From contig RWJK01000699.1 in NCBI GenBank assembly GCA_004335835.1, positions 1-53,107 of the forward strand: 53,107 nt of DNA. The letters run 5' to 3'. The number at the start of each line of letters is the position of its first letter. Positions within the stretch are counted from its first letter, which is position 1. This stretch comes from Scenedesmus sp. ARA3. Taxonomy: Eukaryota > Chlorophyta > Chlorophyceae > Sphaeropleales > Scenedesmaceae. Positions 21,387-32,358 of the stretch are shown piece after piece. The notes below the pieces were generated by a model. The model saw nothing but the letters and a program-made list of their open reading frames with translations. It was not told the DNA's origin and made no database searches. The translations under genes and the position numbers were made by a program.

Positions 21387-22037
21387 AGCCGCTGTTGGAT
21401 GGAACATCCGGATTGTAAACAATCAATATAAGTTCGCATGTCGTTGAGGCATGTTTGGTTGCTGCCTTGCTCAGCTAAGGAAGAAGATGGCTCCTCCCGC
21501 TGCTGCTCAGTCACCACTCGTACAGGGTACGTGTGTGATCCGCTAATCCTCCTTTTGGCGGGCCAGCACTGATTTACACGCAGACCAGTCATTTCGTATG
21601 CTTGAATTGTGCACGATTCTAGGGCGTACATCGCTGCAACAGTTTAACGCGTGTCACTCTGTTTTTGAAACGAGACTGACCACCAAACGTGCTCTGGAGC
21701 TGCAGGACATGTCTTGGAACTTTCCGTATGGCGTGTCAATACCTCTTAACACAACAGCGTTGGTTATCGTGACGCAATCCAGGCAGTAGCACATCACACA
21801 GCAGCTCCTCTAGGAGAATGTGCTGGGGAAGCATGATGCCAGACCACTTCATAAGCTGAAATCAGCAGCAAGTGTTCACACGTGAGTGAATAAGTAAGTG
21901 GGAACGTGCATGCACACCGCCACAAGCAGTGCACGTGCCCACTGCACACACACAAGTACAGCATGCACACAGAAGCAGCACAGCCCCAACACGATACACG
22001 TCTCCACAGACATTGCTGCCAATCAACTTGCAGGAAC
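21387..22037 (+). other. Upstream region and possible 5'-UTR intron of the LRR gene
   Basis: No separate gene seen. A GTGAGT donor-like site at 21882 and a TTGCAG acceptor at 22028-22033, just before the ATG, suggest an intron in the 5' UTR (inference). TGTAA occurs at 21413. Confidence 0.4.
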
Positions 22038-24504
22038 ATGGAGCAGATTGCTGGCTTGCTGCACAGCCTGCCAGCAGGGAAGCTGCTGCGCAAGCTGGAC
22101 CCGTCATGCATGCCTGCTGGCAGCGTCGCCATTAATGTTGTGTCTCTGCTCAAGGAGGCAGCAGCAGCAGCTACAGCTGCAGGAGCTGACACAGACACCA
22201 GCAGCGATCAGCAGCCTGACCAGCAGCAGCATCAGCAGCAATATGCAGCTGCAACAGGCCAGCAGGTTGCGAAGCTCACCAGCCAGCAGGTGCTGTGCCT
22301 GCTGAAGCTGCTGTGCTGCCAGGAGCTCAACCCTAGGATGCTGGCAACAGAGCTAGCGCAGTATGCTCCAAAGCAGCAGCAGCCTGTTCAACAGCCTGAT
22401 CGTGTCCCGCAGCAGCAGCAGCAGCAACCTGGAGAAAGCGCGGCAGATGCTGCTGCAGGAGGAGCAGCAGCGGGGCAAGTGGAAGATCAGCTGCAGCAGC
22501 AGACCTGCCCTGAGCCAGCTGCTGCGGTGCCCAGCTCACCTGCTGCATCTGCGTCGCCAGCAGAACAAGCAGCAGCAGAACCAGCAGAGGCGCCTGTAGG
22601 TGGGCTGCCGCTGACGTCACTCGACCTCAGCAGCCAACCCCTGGGGCTTGCCGGCTGGCGGCTGCTGCTGCAGCTCATGCGGCGCACCAACTGCCTGCAG
22701 CGCCTGGTGCTCAGCGGCTGCAGCATTGAGGCTACAGGAGCAGGTGGGAGCAGCGGCAGGCATGGGGTTGCGCAACTAGCTTATTATGTATCATGTGGGC
22801 TGTCGGAATCACCAAAGGTGGTTTGAGAGTGGCTCCCTTGTCTGGGTTCTCCTCTTGCTAGAAAAACGACAAATTGACTGATTGATGTGGGCTATGGCTA
22901 CACTGCCTGCTGCACCAGATTTCATCTAGCAGGAGGCATCTGACATGCATGCGCGTGCCGATTTTACTGCGGCTGTGCTGCAGACACTCGCCTACCCTCA
23001 CCACCTGAAACCTTGTAGATACGTCACTGGATGATGCTTTGACTGCAACACGCTGTGCTTGCAACATCTTGTGTTCTTGCAGAGGAGCTGCTGGCCGGCG
23101 CGCTGCACCCCGCCTGGCCCTGTGGCTGCATGCTCAGCATACTCAACAGACTGTGCTTGCACACTGTGTGCGTTAACAACATTGTGCTTGCACATTGTGC
23201 GCGTTCGAACATTGTGCTTGCAACGTCTGTTGTGCGTGCAGAGGAGCTGCTGGGCCGGTGCGCTGCACCCCGCCTGGCCCTGCCAGCTGCATTCTTAGCA
23301 TGCTTGCCCCAACAGACTTTGCTTGCTTTAACAGACTATGCTTGCCCAACAGAGTATGCTTGCCCTCAAAGATTGTCCTTGCACTTTTTTGTGGTTGCAG
23401 AGGTGCTGCTGGCTGAGGCGCTGCACCCCGCGTGGCCCTGCCGGCTGCAATCCCAGCATGCCTGCTATTTCTGTACACTGACCCTAACAGACTGTGTCTG
23501 CAAACTTTGTGTTTGCAGTGGAGCTGCTGGCTGAGGTGCTGCACCCGGCCTGGCTCTGCCAGCTGCGCTGGCTGGACCTGTCTCACAACACGCAGCTGGT
23601 GCTGGCAGGTGCGCAGCTTTCGGTTGTACCTGCAAGCAGCAACATGTTGAACAGCTGGCAGTCGTGAGCATCAGGTTGGGTGTGCCAGCTGGTGCTGGCA
23701 GGTGAGCAGCCGCAGCACGCTGCTGCAGAACTTGGCCCGCTGCAGGTTTCGGAACAACGCATTGCTGCGACTGGCTGTTGTTACTTTTACGGACAGTTGG
23801 AAGAACGTCCCTGCTGAAGGGCGCAGAAGCTATACACCCAATGAGATTGTCTAAATTTCCATCCTTCTCAAAACCTACCATTAAACATTGTCTTTCAATT
23901 GTCTTTTTATTTGCTGTCAACCCTGTGCTTGCAGGTGGCGAGCCTGAGCTGGGCTTTCTGCTGCTGGCTGCGGGGCGGCTGCAGGGGCTGTGCCTGCAGC
24001 ACACAGGTGGGGGGCAGCAGCAGCAGCAGCGGCAGCAGCAGCAGCGGCAGCAGCAGCAGCGGCAGCAGCAGCAGCGGCAGCAGCTGGGCACTTGTCAGGC
24101 AGTGTGTCACAGCAGGCAGGAGCCTCAGCAGGCATGCACAGCAGCAGCAGCTGCTGCTGCTTCATGACAGCTGGCAGGCTGAACGCACACCTGTGTATGC
24201 TGCTTCATACCATTGTACACTATTGCTGCTGCTGCTGCTGCTGTTGCTGCTGCTGTTGCCGCTGCTGTTGCCGCTGCTGTGCTTGCAGGGCTGTGTGGTG
24301 TGGCGCTGCTGCGGCTGCCGGACCTGCTGGCTGATCTTATGCACATGAATGTGATGGTGCTTGACACCACCATCCATGGCTGCTGCTGCTGCTGCTGCTG
24401 CTGTGCTTGCAGGGCTGTGTGGTGTGGCACTGCTGCTGCTGCTGGACCTGCTGGCTGACCTGCTGCAACTGAATATGATGGTGCTCGACACCACCATCCA
24501 TGGC

Positions 24505-24549
<45 letters not shown>

Positions 24550-25725
24550 AGGGCTGCCTGGTAAGGCACTGCTGCGGCTGCTGGACCTGCTGGCAGTTCT
24601 TATCCCGCCCCTGGATGGCAGCCCGGCACTGCAGCACCTGCAATGCTTGAAGCTGGGGCCACCTGCAGAGTGTGCAGCAGCAGCAGCAGCAGCTACCAGC
24701 CATACAGCTGGAACAGCAGACGGTGTTCCTGCAAGTCAGCAGCAGCAGCAGCAGCAGTGGGATGATGAGGAGGAGGGTCCAGCAGGCTGGCCGCAGCCGC
24801 TGTTTGGGAAGCTGATGCGGCGGCTGGCTGGGGCGCCGCTGCTGCTGCTGCTGCAGCAGCTGCAGGTGCTGGAGCTGTGGGGGCTCAACAAACAGCAGCA
24901 GAAGGAGGTGAGGCCTAAAATAGGCAGACTAGCTTATGTGGTGTTGGGTCAGGGTTTGCTGCTGCAGGTGCTGGAGCTGTGGGGGCTCAGCCGGCAGCAG
25001 CAGAAGGAGGTGAGGCCATGAAGCATTCAGACTAGCCTGTGTTTTGTGCGGTCAGCAGTTGTTGCTACAGGTGCTGGTGAGCTGTGGGGGCTCAGCCGGC
25101 AGCAGCAGAAGGAGGTGAGGCTATGAAGCATGCAGACTAGTTTATGTGCTTTTGGGTCAGGGTTTGCTGCTGCAGGTGCTGGTGAGCTGTGGGGGCTCAG
25201 CAAGCAGCAGCAGAAGGAGGTGAGGCTATGGAACAGATCGATTGGTTTCTGTGCTTTTGGGTCAGGATCTGTTGCTGCAGGTGCTGGTGAGCTGTGGGGG
25301 CTCAACCGGCAGCAGCAGAAGGAGGTGAGGCCTGAAATAGGCAGACTAGCTTATGTGGTGTTGGGTCAGGATTTGTTGCTGCAGGTGCTGGAGCTGTGGG
25401 GGCTCAAGCAGCAGCAGCAGAAGGAGGGGAGCCTTCAGCAGAAAGTATGTGAAGACATGCAAAGGCATGTGTTGTGACATACACACTTGGATGCTGCAAG
25501 TTCCATTTTCAGCAGACGTTGCTGAGCTCTAGCACTATAGACACTGCTCTTGCACCACAGACACTGCTAGTGGCGTGCAGGGAAGGTTCTTTGTGGTATG
25601 TACAGCCCTGCTGTCACTTGCTGGGCGGGTGGTATGCTCTGCGTTAGGCATCAGCTCTGTTGCCTTCTGCCCTGCTGTGCCTTTGCAGGTGTTGCTGCAC
25701 CTGCGGCGACTTCCAGCCACACCCT

Positions 25726-25762
<37 letters not shown>

Positions 25763-27618
25763 TACTACCCAGCCTAGCTACCTCACCTGGTTTGTCAGCT
25801 GCCCACAGCCCGGCTGCTGCAGGCTGTCGCAGCTGCCAGCAGGGCAGCTGCTGCCAATGGAGCAGCCGACAGCAGGCCTAGCTTTCAGCCTGCCGCCACC
25901 GCCTGTTGTGGTACGGCCTACAACGCCACCACTGGCAGGTGATGCATCACCTGAAGCAGCAGCAGATGCAGGACTGGATGCTTTGGCTGCAGGTGGCAGC
26001 GCACCAATGCATGTGTCAGGGGCAGCAGCTCGCGGGGCTGCAGCACCAAAGCAGACTGCTGGTGGTAGTGGTAGTCTACCGGCAGCAGGCGTCAGCAGGA
26101 TGCCTTCAGCAAGCAGAACTAGCCAGCAGCAGCAGCAGCAGCAGCGGTATGGCAGAAGTGTTGCTGGCAGTGTCAACAGGCAGCAGCAGCAGCAGCCAGC
26201 GAGGCCAAAGCCACCGGCAGCACAGCAGCAGCAGCAGCCGCGGGCGCAGAAGCGCAGCTGGGAGCGTGCACAGCAGCAGCAGCAGCAGCAGCAGCAGCCG
26301 CTCCAGTGCATTGACGACTTCTTCACAATGCTTGAAGAGCCAGACCCTGCAGGCACTGCAGCTGTGCGGGGCGCTGCTGCTGCTGCTGCTGCGTATGATG
26401 ATGATGATGACTTTGATGGTGTTATTGACAAGGTGCTTGACAGGGAGCAGGTGTCAGCACGGCGGGCAGCAGCTGCATCACGGCAGCCTGGCGAGAAACG
26501 CCAACAGCAGCAGCAGCGGCAGCAGCAGCAGCGGCACAGGAGCAAGCACAGCAGGCCAGCAGCAGCAGCTGCAGCAGCAGCTGCTGCGCAACCCATGGAG
26601 ATAGACCTTAGCTTGCTGGGCTCTCCCGGGCAGTCACTTCGCAGTGAAGACCGCAGTGAAGACGAGGATGAAGAAATGGACGAGGAGGACAGGAACTTCC
26701 TGGCGGAGGATGGTGCAGTTCCCAATGATTATGCATTTGAGTATGAAGACAGCCAGGAGGAGCAGCAGGGCCTGAGGGAGCTTCTGGCCAATGGCTTCAG
26801 GCCGCAGCGGCGGCTGGAAAAGCTGCTGCACAGCCAGGAGGATGCAGATGAGCAGCAGCAGCAGCAGCAGCAGCAGCAGGGAGATTTCCTGGAGATGCAG
26901 CAGCAGCAGCAGCAGCAGCGGAAGAAGCCGAGGCGGAAGCAGCAGCTGCGGCGGAAGCTGCCAGCTGCAGCAGGCGAAGCAGATGCCGCAATGCTGCCAC
27001 ATCTTGGCAGCAGGGCTGCAGCAGCTGCTGATTGGAGTGATGATGGTGATGATGGCTGGGGCGTGGGGGCTGCAGGCGGCAGCATGCCTCAAGCTCTGTA
27101 CAGCCCTGCAGACAGGCAGCGTGGTAGGAACACATATGCACAAGACGCATCTGAACAGCAGGAGCAAAAAGAAGAACAAGAAGAAGAAGACGAGGAGCAG
27201 CAGGAGCTGCTGGATGCAGCGTTTGTGGCAGATGATGACGCAGACCCTCGTCAGGGCACGCTGGCGGTTTTGCCGGCGGCGCAGCAACAGCAGCAGCAGC
27301 AGCAGCAGCACCGACAGAGTGGCAGCGCGGGCAGGCAGCGGGCTGCAGTGCCGGAGGAGCTGCAAGGCTACGAGCACTACGACCCGTGAGTGCACATGGC
27401 ACAGCACATGGCGCAGCTGCAGTGACATTTAGCCAGAGAAGATGCCTGCTAGTATTTGATATTATTTGTTACATCTGGGAACAGCAGATTTGGCTTATCA
27501 CAGTGCCGCCACTACTGCTGGATATTGTTGTACTCACAATACAGCCTCTCTGTTGCACCCAAGGGCACCGCAGCCAGCGGCAAATTTGTCGCATGGTTTG
27601 TCTGCAAAATTGTCAAAA

Positions 27619-27658
<40 letters not shown>

Positions 27659-28359
27659 AGGGAGATGCCAGAGGCCCCGCTGGGCCCCAAGGGCCAGGCA
27701 CTGTGGGGCATGGCAGAACCTGATGCTCCCAGGGCAGCACGGCGAGCACAGGCGCAGGCGGCGCACAGGGACCCGGCAGCAGCAGCAGCGCTGCAGCGCC
27801 TGCAGCAGCAGCGGCAGCGGCGGCTGGGCGGGGCTGATGGCAGCCAGCAGCAGCAGCAGGAGGACAGGTCGCCAGCTGGCAGGGGCAGGGGTACGGCTGA
27901 CACAGCTGCTGCTGCTGCTAAGGAGGCGCGTGGCAAGCGCAAGAGGTTCATAGATGACGCTGCAGCAGATGCTGATGCTGATGATGATGCTGACGAGTCG
28001 CAGGAAGAGATGCCTGCAGGGGCCTCCAGGCGAAGGATTCAGACGCATCGGCAGCTGCAATCCTCAGAAAGTGGCGGTGACAGCCCCAGCAGCAGCAGTG
28101 ATGGTGAGAGTGACATGCTCAGCAGTGATGAGGGGGAAGCGTCTCAGCCGCGACCTGCAACTGCTGCTGCTGCTGCTGCAAGCGCCTGGCACAGAGGCAG
28201 AAAGCGGCGCAACGCAGCAGCAGCGGTGTCAAGTGAGGGTGATGGGGACATAGAGGATGCTGATGCAGATGTAGCAGATGCTGTCAGGACCGGGCCCTGC
28301 AACAAGCAAGTCATCCTGGACTCTGAGCCTCAGCAGAGCCAGGAGCTGCTGGATGAACC

Positions 28360-28393
<34 letters not shown>

Positions 28394-30012
28394 GGAGCAT
28401 ATGTGCTTGGTGCAAGGCAACAAGCCCAGCACAAGCAGCAGAAGCAGCAGCAGCAGCAGCGGCAGGCACAGGCTGTGAGAGGTCAGCAAGATGTCACAGG
28501 AGCAGCAGCTGGTAGCTGTGGTGCTGCGTCTGGCAGCGATGTGTGCAATGCTGCGACGCAGGTGGCTGCAGTCAAGCAGCAGCTGCAGCAGGCTCTGCTA
28601 CGCGAAGCGCAGCTTAAGCAGCAGCTACAAGAGCTACCATCTGCTGCTGCTGCTGCTGCTGCTGCTGCTTCTGGGGGTGGTGTAGCAGCTGCAGGCGAGG
28701 CTGGTGCTGCTACTGCCGAGAATGCTGCTGCGGAAGGTGCTGCTGCAGCGTCTAGTTCAGCAGCCGCTGCAGCTGGCACCAGTGCTGTTGAGCTGCAGCA
28801 GCCTGACGCTGATGCGGTGCGCCAGCAGCTGCAGCAGGCGCTTGTTGAGGTGCAGGCGGAGGTCAAGGTGCTGCGGCGTCAAGACAAGGTGCTGCGGGCC
28901 CTCATCCCCTTCACCTGGGACCCCAAGTAAGCAACCTTGTGGGAGGATGGTTGTTTCGGTACATACGCATGGAGTGATCTGCCGTCAAGTTCCGTTTGCT
29001 TGCTTGCTCTCTAGCTTGCTTGTTTGCTAGCTAAGGATGAGCGCCAAGGTGCTGGGGGCCCTCATCCCGTGCACCTGGGACCCCAAGTGAGTCACTCTGT
29101 GCTGCAGTGAGCATTGCTAGCTGTGTGTTTTGTGGCCAGCAGCAGCAGCAGCAGCAGAGGTTCAGGGTTGTGAGAGGTGCTGCGCGGCCTCATCTCCATG
29201 ACGTAAGAACCCAAGTAAGTTCGGAAAGGTGCCCAGCAACAGTGTCAGCAAGGAGGTACCAGCTGACATGTGCACACGTTGCGATTGTTGTCGTGCGCGC
29301 ATGTGCTTGCATAATGCTTGCTGACAATTGGTGCTGCAGTGCGGCTCCGCTGGGCTGCTTTGTTTTTTGGTCGATGAGCAAGCTGGACCTCACCTCTGGG
29401 CGCCTCTGCCACATTTCATAACACGTGTTAGTGTTTTGTTGTTAAATGTGCTATGTTATGTGACGCAGGGGCACTGAGCCTGGCTGCCACCGCATGGTGC
29501 AGCCTGCAGAGCAGAAGCGGCAGCGCAAGCCATGTGACCGGCTGTCACCTGGTGCTGTTGAGGCGCAGTGCAGGCTGGAGCGGGAGCTGCAGCAGCAGCT
29601 GCGGCAGCAGCAGCAGCAGCAGCACGCAGACATGCCGTTTGTGCAGTCGCCTCCAGCAGCAGCAGCTGCTCGACGGCCCGCTACTGCTGCTGGAAAGCTA
29701 GCAGCAAAAAAGACAGCTGCAGTAGCTGGTACTGGCAGGACGGCGATGAAAGGCAGGATGAGCTTTGGCAGCAGCAGCAGCAGTGACAGTGACGACGACA
29801 TGCCCCTTGCGCAGGGTCTTCGCAGGAGGAGCTCTGTCCCTGCCGCTACACCTGCTGCTGCTGGGCAGTCAGCATCGACAAAGAAACCTGTAGCAGCTGG
29901 CACAGGCAGGACGATGCTGATAGGCAGCATGGGCGGTGGCAGCAGCAGTGAGGGTGACAGCGACAATGACATACCCCTGATTGGCAGGAGAAGCCATATC
30001 CCTGCTGCTGCA

Positions 30013-30051
<39 letters not shown>

Positions 30052-30257
30052 AGGGCTCCAGCAGGGACAGTGTCAGCACCAACAGCACAGCAGCTGCTGC
30101 TGCCCTCCCCAACAGCAGCCACCGCTGGAGCAGCAGCCATAGTCACAGGCAGGACGATGCTGACAGGCAGCATGGGCCTTGGCAGCAGCAGTGAGAGTGA
30201 CAGCGACGACGATATGCCCCTTACTGTCAGGAGAGGCGCTGTCCCTGCTGCTACACC

Positions 30258-30290
<33 letters not shown>

Positions 30291-31554
30291 AAGGGCTCCA
30301 GCAGGGGCAGTGCCAGCACGAACAGCACAGCAGCTGCTGCTTCCCTCCCCAACAGCCGTGGCCGCGGGAGCAGCAGTCACAGCTGTAGAAGGGACGGCTG
30401 CTGCTGCCATTGATGCGAGGCAGCAGCAGCAGCAGCAGCAACAGCAGCAGGGGAAATTTGCATCGGATGCCAACAGGAGGGCCACAGCACAGGGCAGCAC
30501 AGCAAGTGGCAGCCATGCAAGTGGCAATGTTGGCAACAAAGCAGCTGCGCAGCCTGCTGCAGCAGCTGCTGCCGCAAGTGCTGCCGCCGCCGCTGCTGCT
30601 ACTCGGCTGACAGCAGCTCTGCTGCAGAAGCTGCCTGCAGCTGCTGCTGCAGCGCCTGACGCAGATCTGGTATACAAGGCAGCAGCTGCTGCTGCAGCAC
30701 CTGGAACAGCAGAGGAAGTGGCAGCAGCAGCAGCAGCACCACCATCGGCAGCAACAGCAGGTCAGCTGCCTGCTGTGAGGGGCAGCGCTGACAAGGCAGC
30801 TGACGTGGCACACTTGCTGCCAGCAGTGCAGGACCCTGTGCTGAGTCAGCCCAAAGCTGCTGCGGGGTCTGGTGGGGAGGTGCTGGCAGGAGCTCCTGCG
30901 CAGCAGGCTGCAGCACAGCAGCAAGCAGCAGCACAGCAGCTGCCAGCGCAGCAAGCAGCAGCACCGCAGCTGCCAGCGCAGCACGCAGCAGCACAGCAGC
31001 CGTTAGCGCGGCAAGCAGTAGCACAGCAGCCGTCAGCGCGGCAAGCAGCAGCACAGCAGCCGTCAGGGCAGCAACCAGCAGCACAGCAGCTGCCAGCGCA
31101 GCAGGCAGCAGAGTGTGTGCCTGTGGCAGGTGGCAGCAGTGCTCAGGCAGCTGGTGTGGCGCCTGCAGCAGCAGCACAGCAAGTACAAAAGCGAGACGCA
31201 GCTTTACTGTGTGGCGACCAGGTGCTGGTTGCAACGCAGGCAGCAGAGACAGCACGGGATGCGGCAGCAACAGCAGCAGCAGCAGCAGCAGCACAGGCGC
31301 AGGTGCCTGCTGAAGCACGCAAGGCAGTTGCCGAGGCAGCTGCAGCTGCAGACGCTGCTGCTGCAGGTGCTGGCAGGGCACCGGCAGCAGATCTGGCATC
31401 TGCAGCAGCTGCAGTGCGCGAGCTGTCACAGCAGCAGGGTGCGGCAGCAGATGCAGCGGTTGCGGCATCTGCTGATGCAGCTACAGAGGCAGCAGTGGTG
31501 CCGCAGGTTGGAGGAGAGCTCGTCATCCCCGACAGTGAGGAGGAGGACTGGTGA
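22038..31554 (+). CDS. Giant leucine-rich-repeat protein with long low-complexity acidic/Gln/Ala tail
   Basis: The exon chain stays in frame: 22038-22743, 23519-23608, 23935-24006, 24552-24907, (optional 24968-25009), 25385-25444, 25689-27385, 27661-28926 and 29469-31554, giving about 2,110 aa. Residues ~190-450 show leucine-rich repeats: LTSLDLSSQPLGLAGWRLLL, LQRLVLSGCSIE, LRWLDLSHNTQL, LQHLQCLKLGPP, LQVLELWGLNKQQQKE and VLLHLRRLPATP. After that the chain is disordered: Gln and Ala runs, acidic patches (SEDRSEDEDEEMDEEDRNF, YDDDDDFDGVIDKVLD) and basic patches (KKPRRKQQLRRK). Repeated TGRTMLxGSMGxGSSSE blocks lie at 29740-30200, a run of AQQ(L/P)xAxQAA units at 30900-31100, and the end is ELVIPDSEEEDW. 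It is probably nuclear (inference). I do not recognise an orthologue. Splitting into two genes near 25500 is possible, but the 25444|25689 junction keeps both frame and LRR sense. Confidence 0.7.
23075..23545 (+). repeat. Four-copy array of exon 2 acceptor edge (LRR gene)
   Basis: The acceptor plus coding start (xELLAEVLHPAWLCQL) occurs with exon starts at 23083, 23242, 23401 and 23519. The spacers contain short ACAGACT..TGCTTGC units. Only the last copy continues into LRWLDLSHN and has the right phase. Confidence 0.92.
24282..24590 (+). repeat. Three-copy array of exon 4 acceptor edge (LRR gene)
   Basis: Acceptor plus GL.G.ALLRL.DLLA starts at 24289, 24413 and 24552, with spacing 124-139 bp. 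The first two copies end in an identical VMVLDTTIHG coding block followed by CTG runs that form the next acceptor. Confidence 0.92.
24866..25444 (+). repeat. Six-copy micro-exon array VLELWGLxxQQQKE (LRR gene)
   Basis: Units start at 24866 (end of exon 4), 24968, 25071, 25176, 25281 and 25385, with a period of 102-105 bp. Each is preceded by an acceptor-like CTGCAG/CTACAG. The first five are followed by GTGAGG; the last reads on to a GTATGT donor. Units 1 and 2 are 42 bases (14 codons). Units 3-5 carry an extra GT, are 44 bases, and gain an internal GTGAGC. Confidence 0.95.
28862..29215 (+). repeat. Duplicated donor edge, three copies (LRR gene)
   Basis: The exon end coding KVLRALIPFTWDPK with its donor (junction 28926) recurs at about 29045-29092 (nearly exact, donor gtgagt) and, more decayed, at about 29170-29220 (gtaagt). 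Confidence 0.88.
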
Positions 31555-31722
31555 TGTACAGGCGCAAGTGACCAGTACAGCATGCAAGGCAGTTGCCGAG
31601 GCTGCTGATGCAGCTGCTTGCGCGTCGCCAGCTAGCTGATGCAGCAGAAGCAGCAGCACCCGAGCTGTCAGAGCAGCTGGGTGCGGCAGCAGGTGTGAGG
31701 AGGAGGAGTGGTGATGCAGGAT
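31292..31722 (+). repeat. Duplicated gene 3' end including stop codon (LRR gene)
   Basis: The last ~260 bases of the coding region through TGA (31292-31556) recur in a shortened, diverged form at about 31556-31722. The copy ends in the same GAGGAGGAG..TGGTGATG block. Here the copy lies in the 3' flank, not in an intron. Confidence 0.8.
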
Positions 31723-32358
31723 CGTGCGTTGACGGGCGTGTGTTTTGCCCATGACATGCACAAGATGGCTCCAGTAGCAGACGGGAGTTTCTGAATAGAC
31801 CACAGGACATCGCCTCAGGCCGAGGCTTGGCTGCTCAAATCAAGCATTGTGTGCCAGGGTTTGCTGCAAGTCAGATGCATGCAGCAATGCTGCTGCCTGC
31901 AACACACCACAGCCTCAGGCGACAGTTATGTACTCGGTGTAGCACAGCTAACTGCTGTAGCCCGGCTAAGCCATTGTTGGCGGGTGCCTTAAGGGTATAA
32001 GCATAAGAATGCTTGTTACAGTTGGTGTCAAGCAAAGGCATATGCAAAGTGCAATGCAAGGCCACCACCAGAAGAAGAGGGTGCCTTCCCTGTTACAGTG
32101 GTGTTACAGCTGTGTTTGAAATGTGACTAGTGACACACCTGTTCCCAGGCCATGACACGCTGTTCGACCTGCCTTCAGCATTTATGGACGTTGCTGATCG
32201 CAAAGAACGAATCACTAGGCGATGATAGGCTTGTCACCGCAACTCAATCGACAACAGCTTCGCACTTCATCAGCCGTGACACACTGATACACAAGCTTGA
32301 ACATTGATCAAAACAACGGAATAGTCCATTTTTGGTTTTTACCACAGATCCAGCGGAT
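31723..32358. other. Intergenic, calnexin upstream region
   Basis: No gene seen. It holds the calnexin promoter and 5' UTR. No TATA-like or heat-shock/ER-stress element stood out by eye. Confidence 0.45.

Noticed and set aside
20640..21390. Viral or retroelement insertion
   Set aside because: No reverse transcriptase, integrase or capsid frame; the structure is fully explained by a small TIR element.
24866..25444. Regularly spaced direct repeats resembling a CRISPR array
   Set aside because: The spacers are themselves similar to each other, the repeat encodes protein with splice sites, the host is eukaryotic, and there are no cas genes.
25575..25688. Independent gene start near 25575
   Set aside because: The apparent start is GTG, and an acceptor at 25686-25688 joins the downstream exon in phase to the LRR exon ending at 25444.
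25778..30677. Long minus-strand frames opposite the LRR gene
   Set aside because: Composition (CCCCC, LLLL, SSSS, AAAA) is what CTG repeats give in other frames; the plus-strand chain is phase-consistent.
32332..32358. Calnexin start at the upstream TTG
   Set aside because: It is not an ATG; ATG 32359 begins a typical signal peptide.
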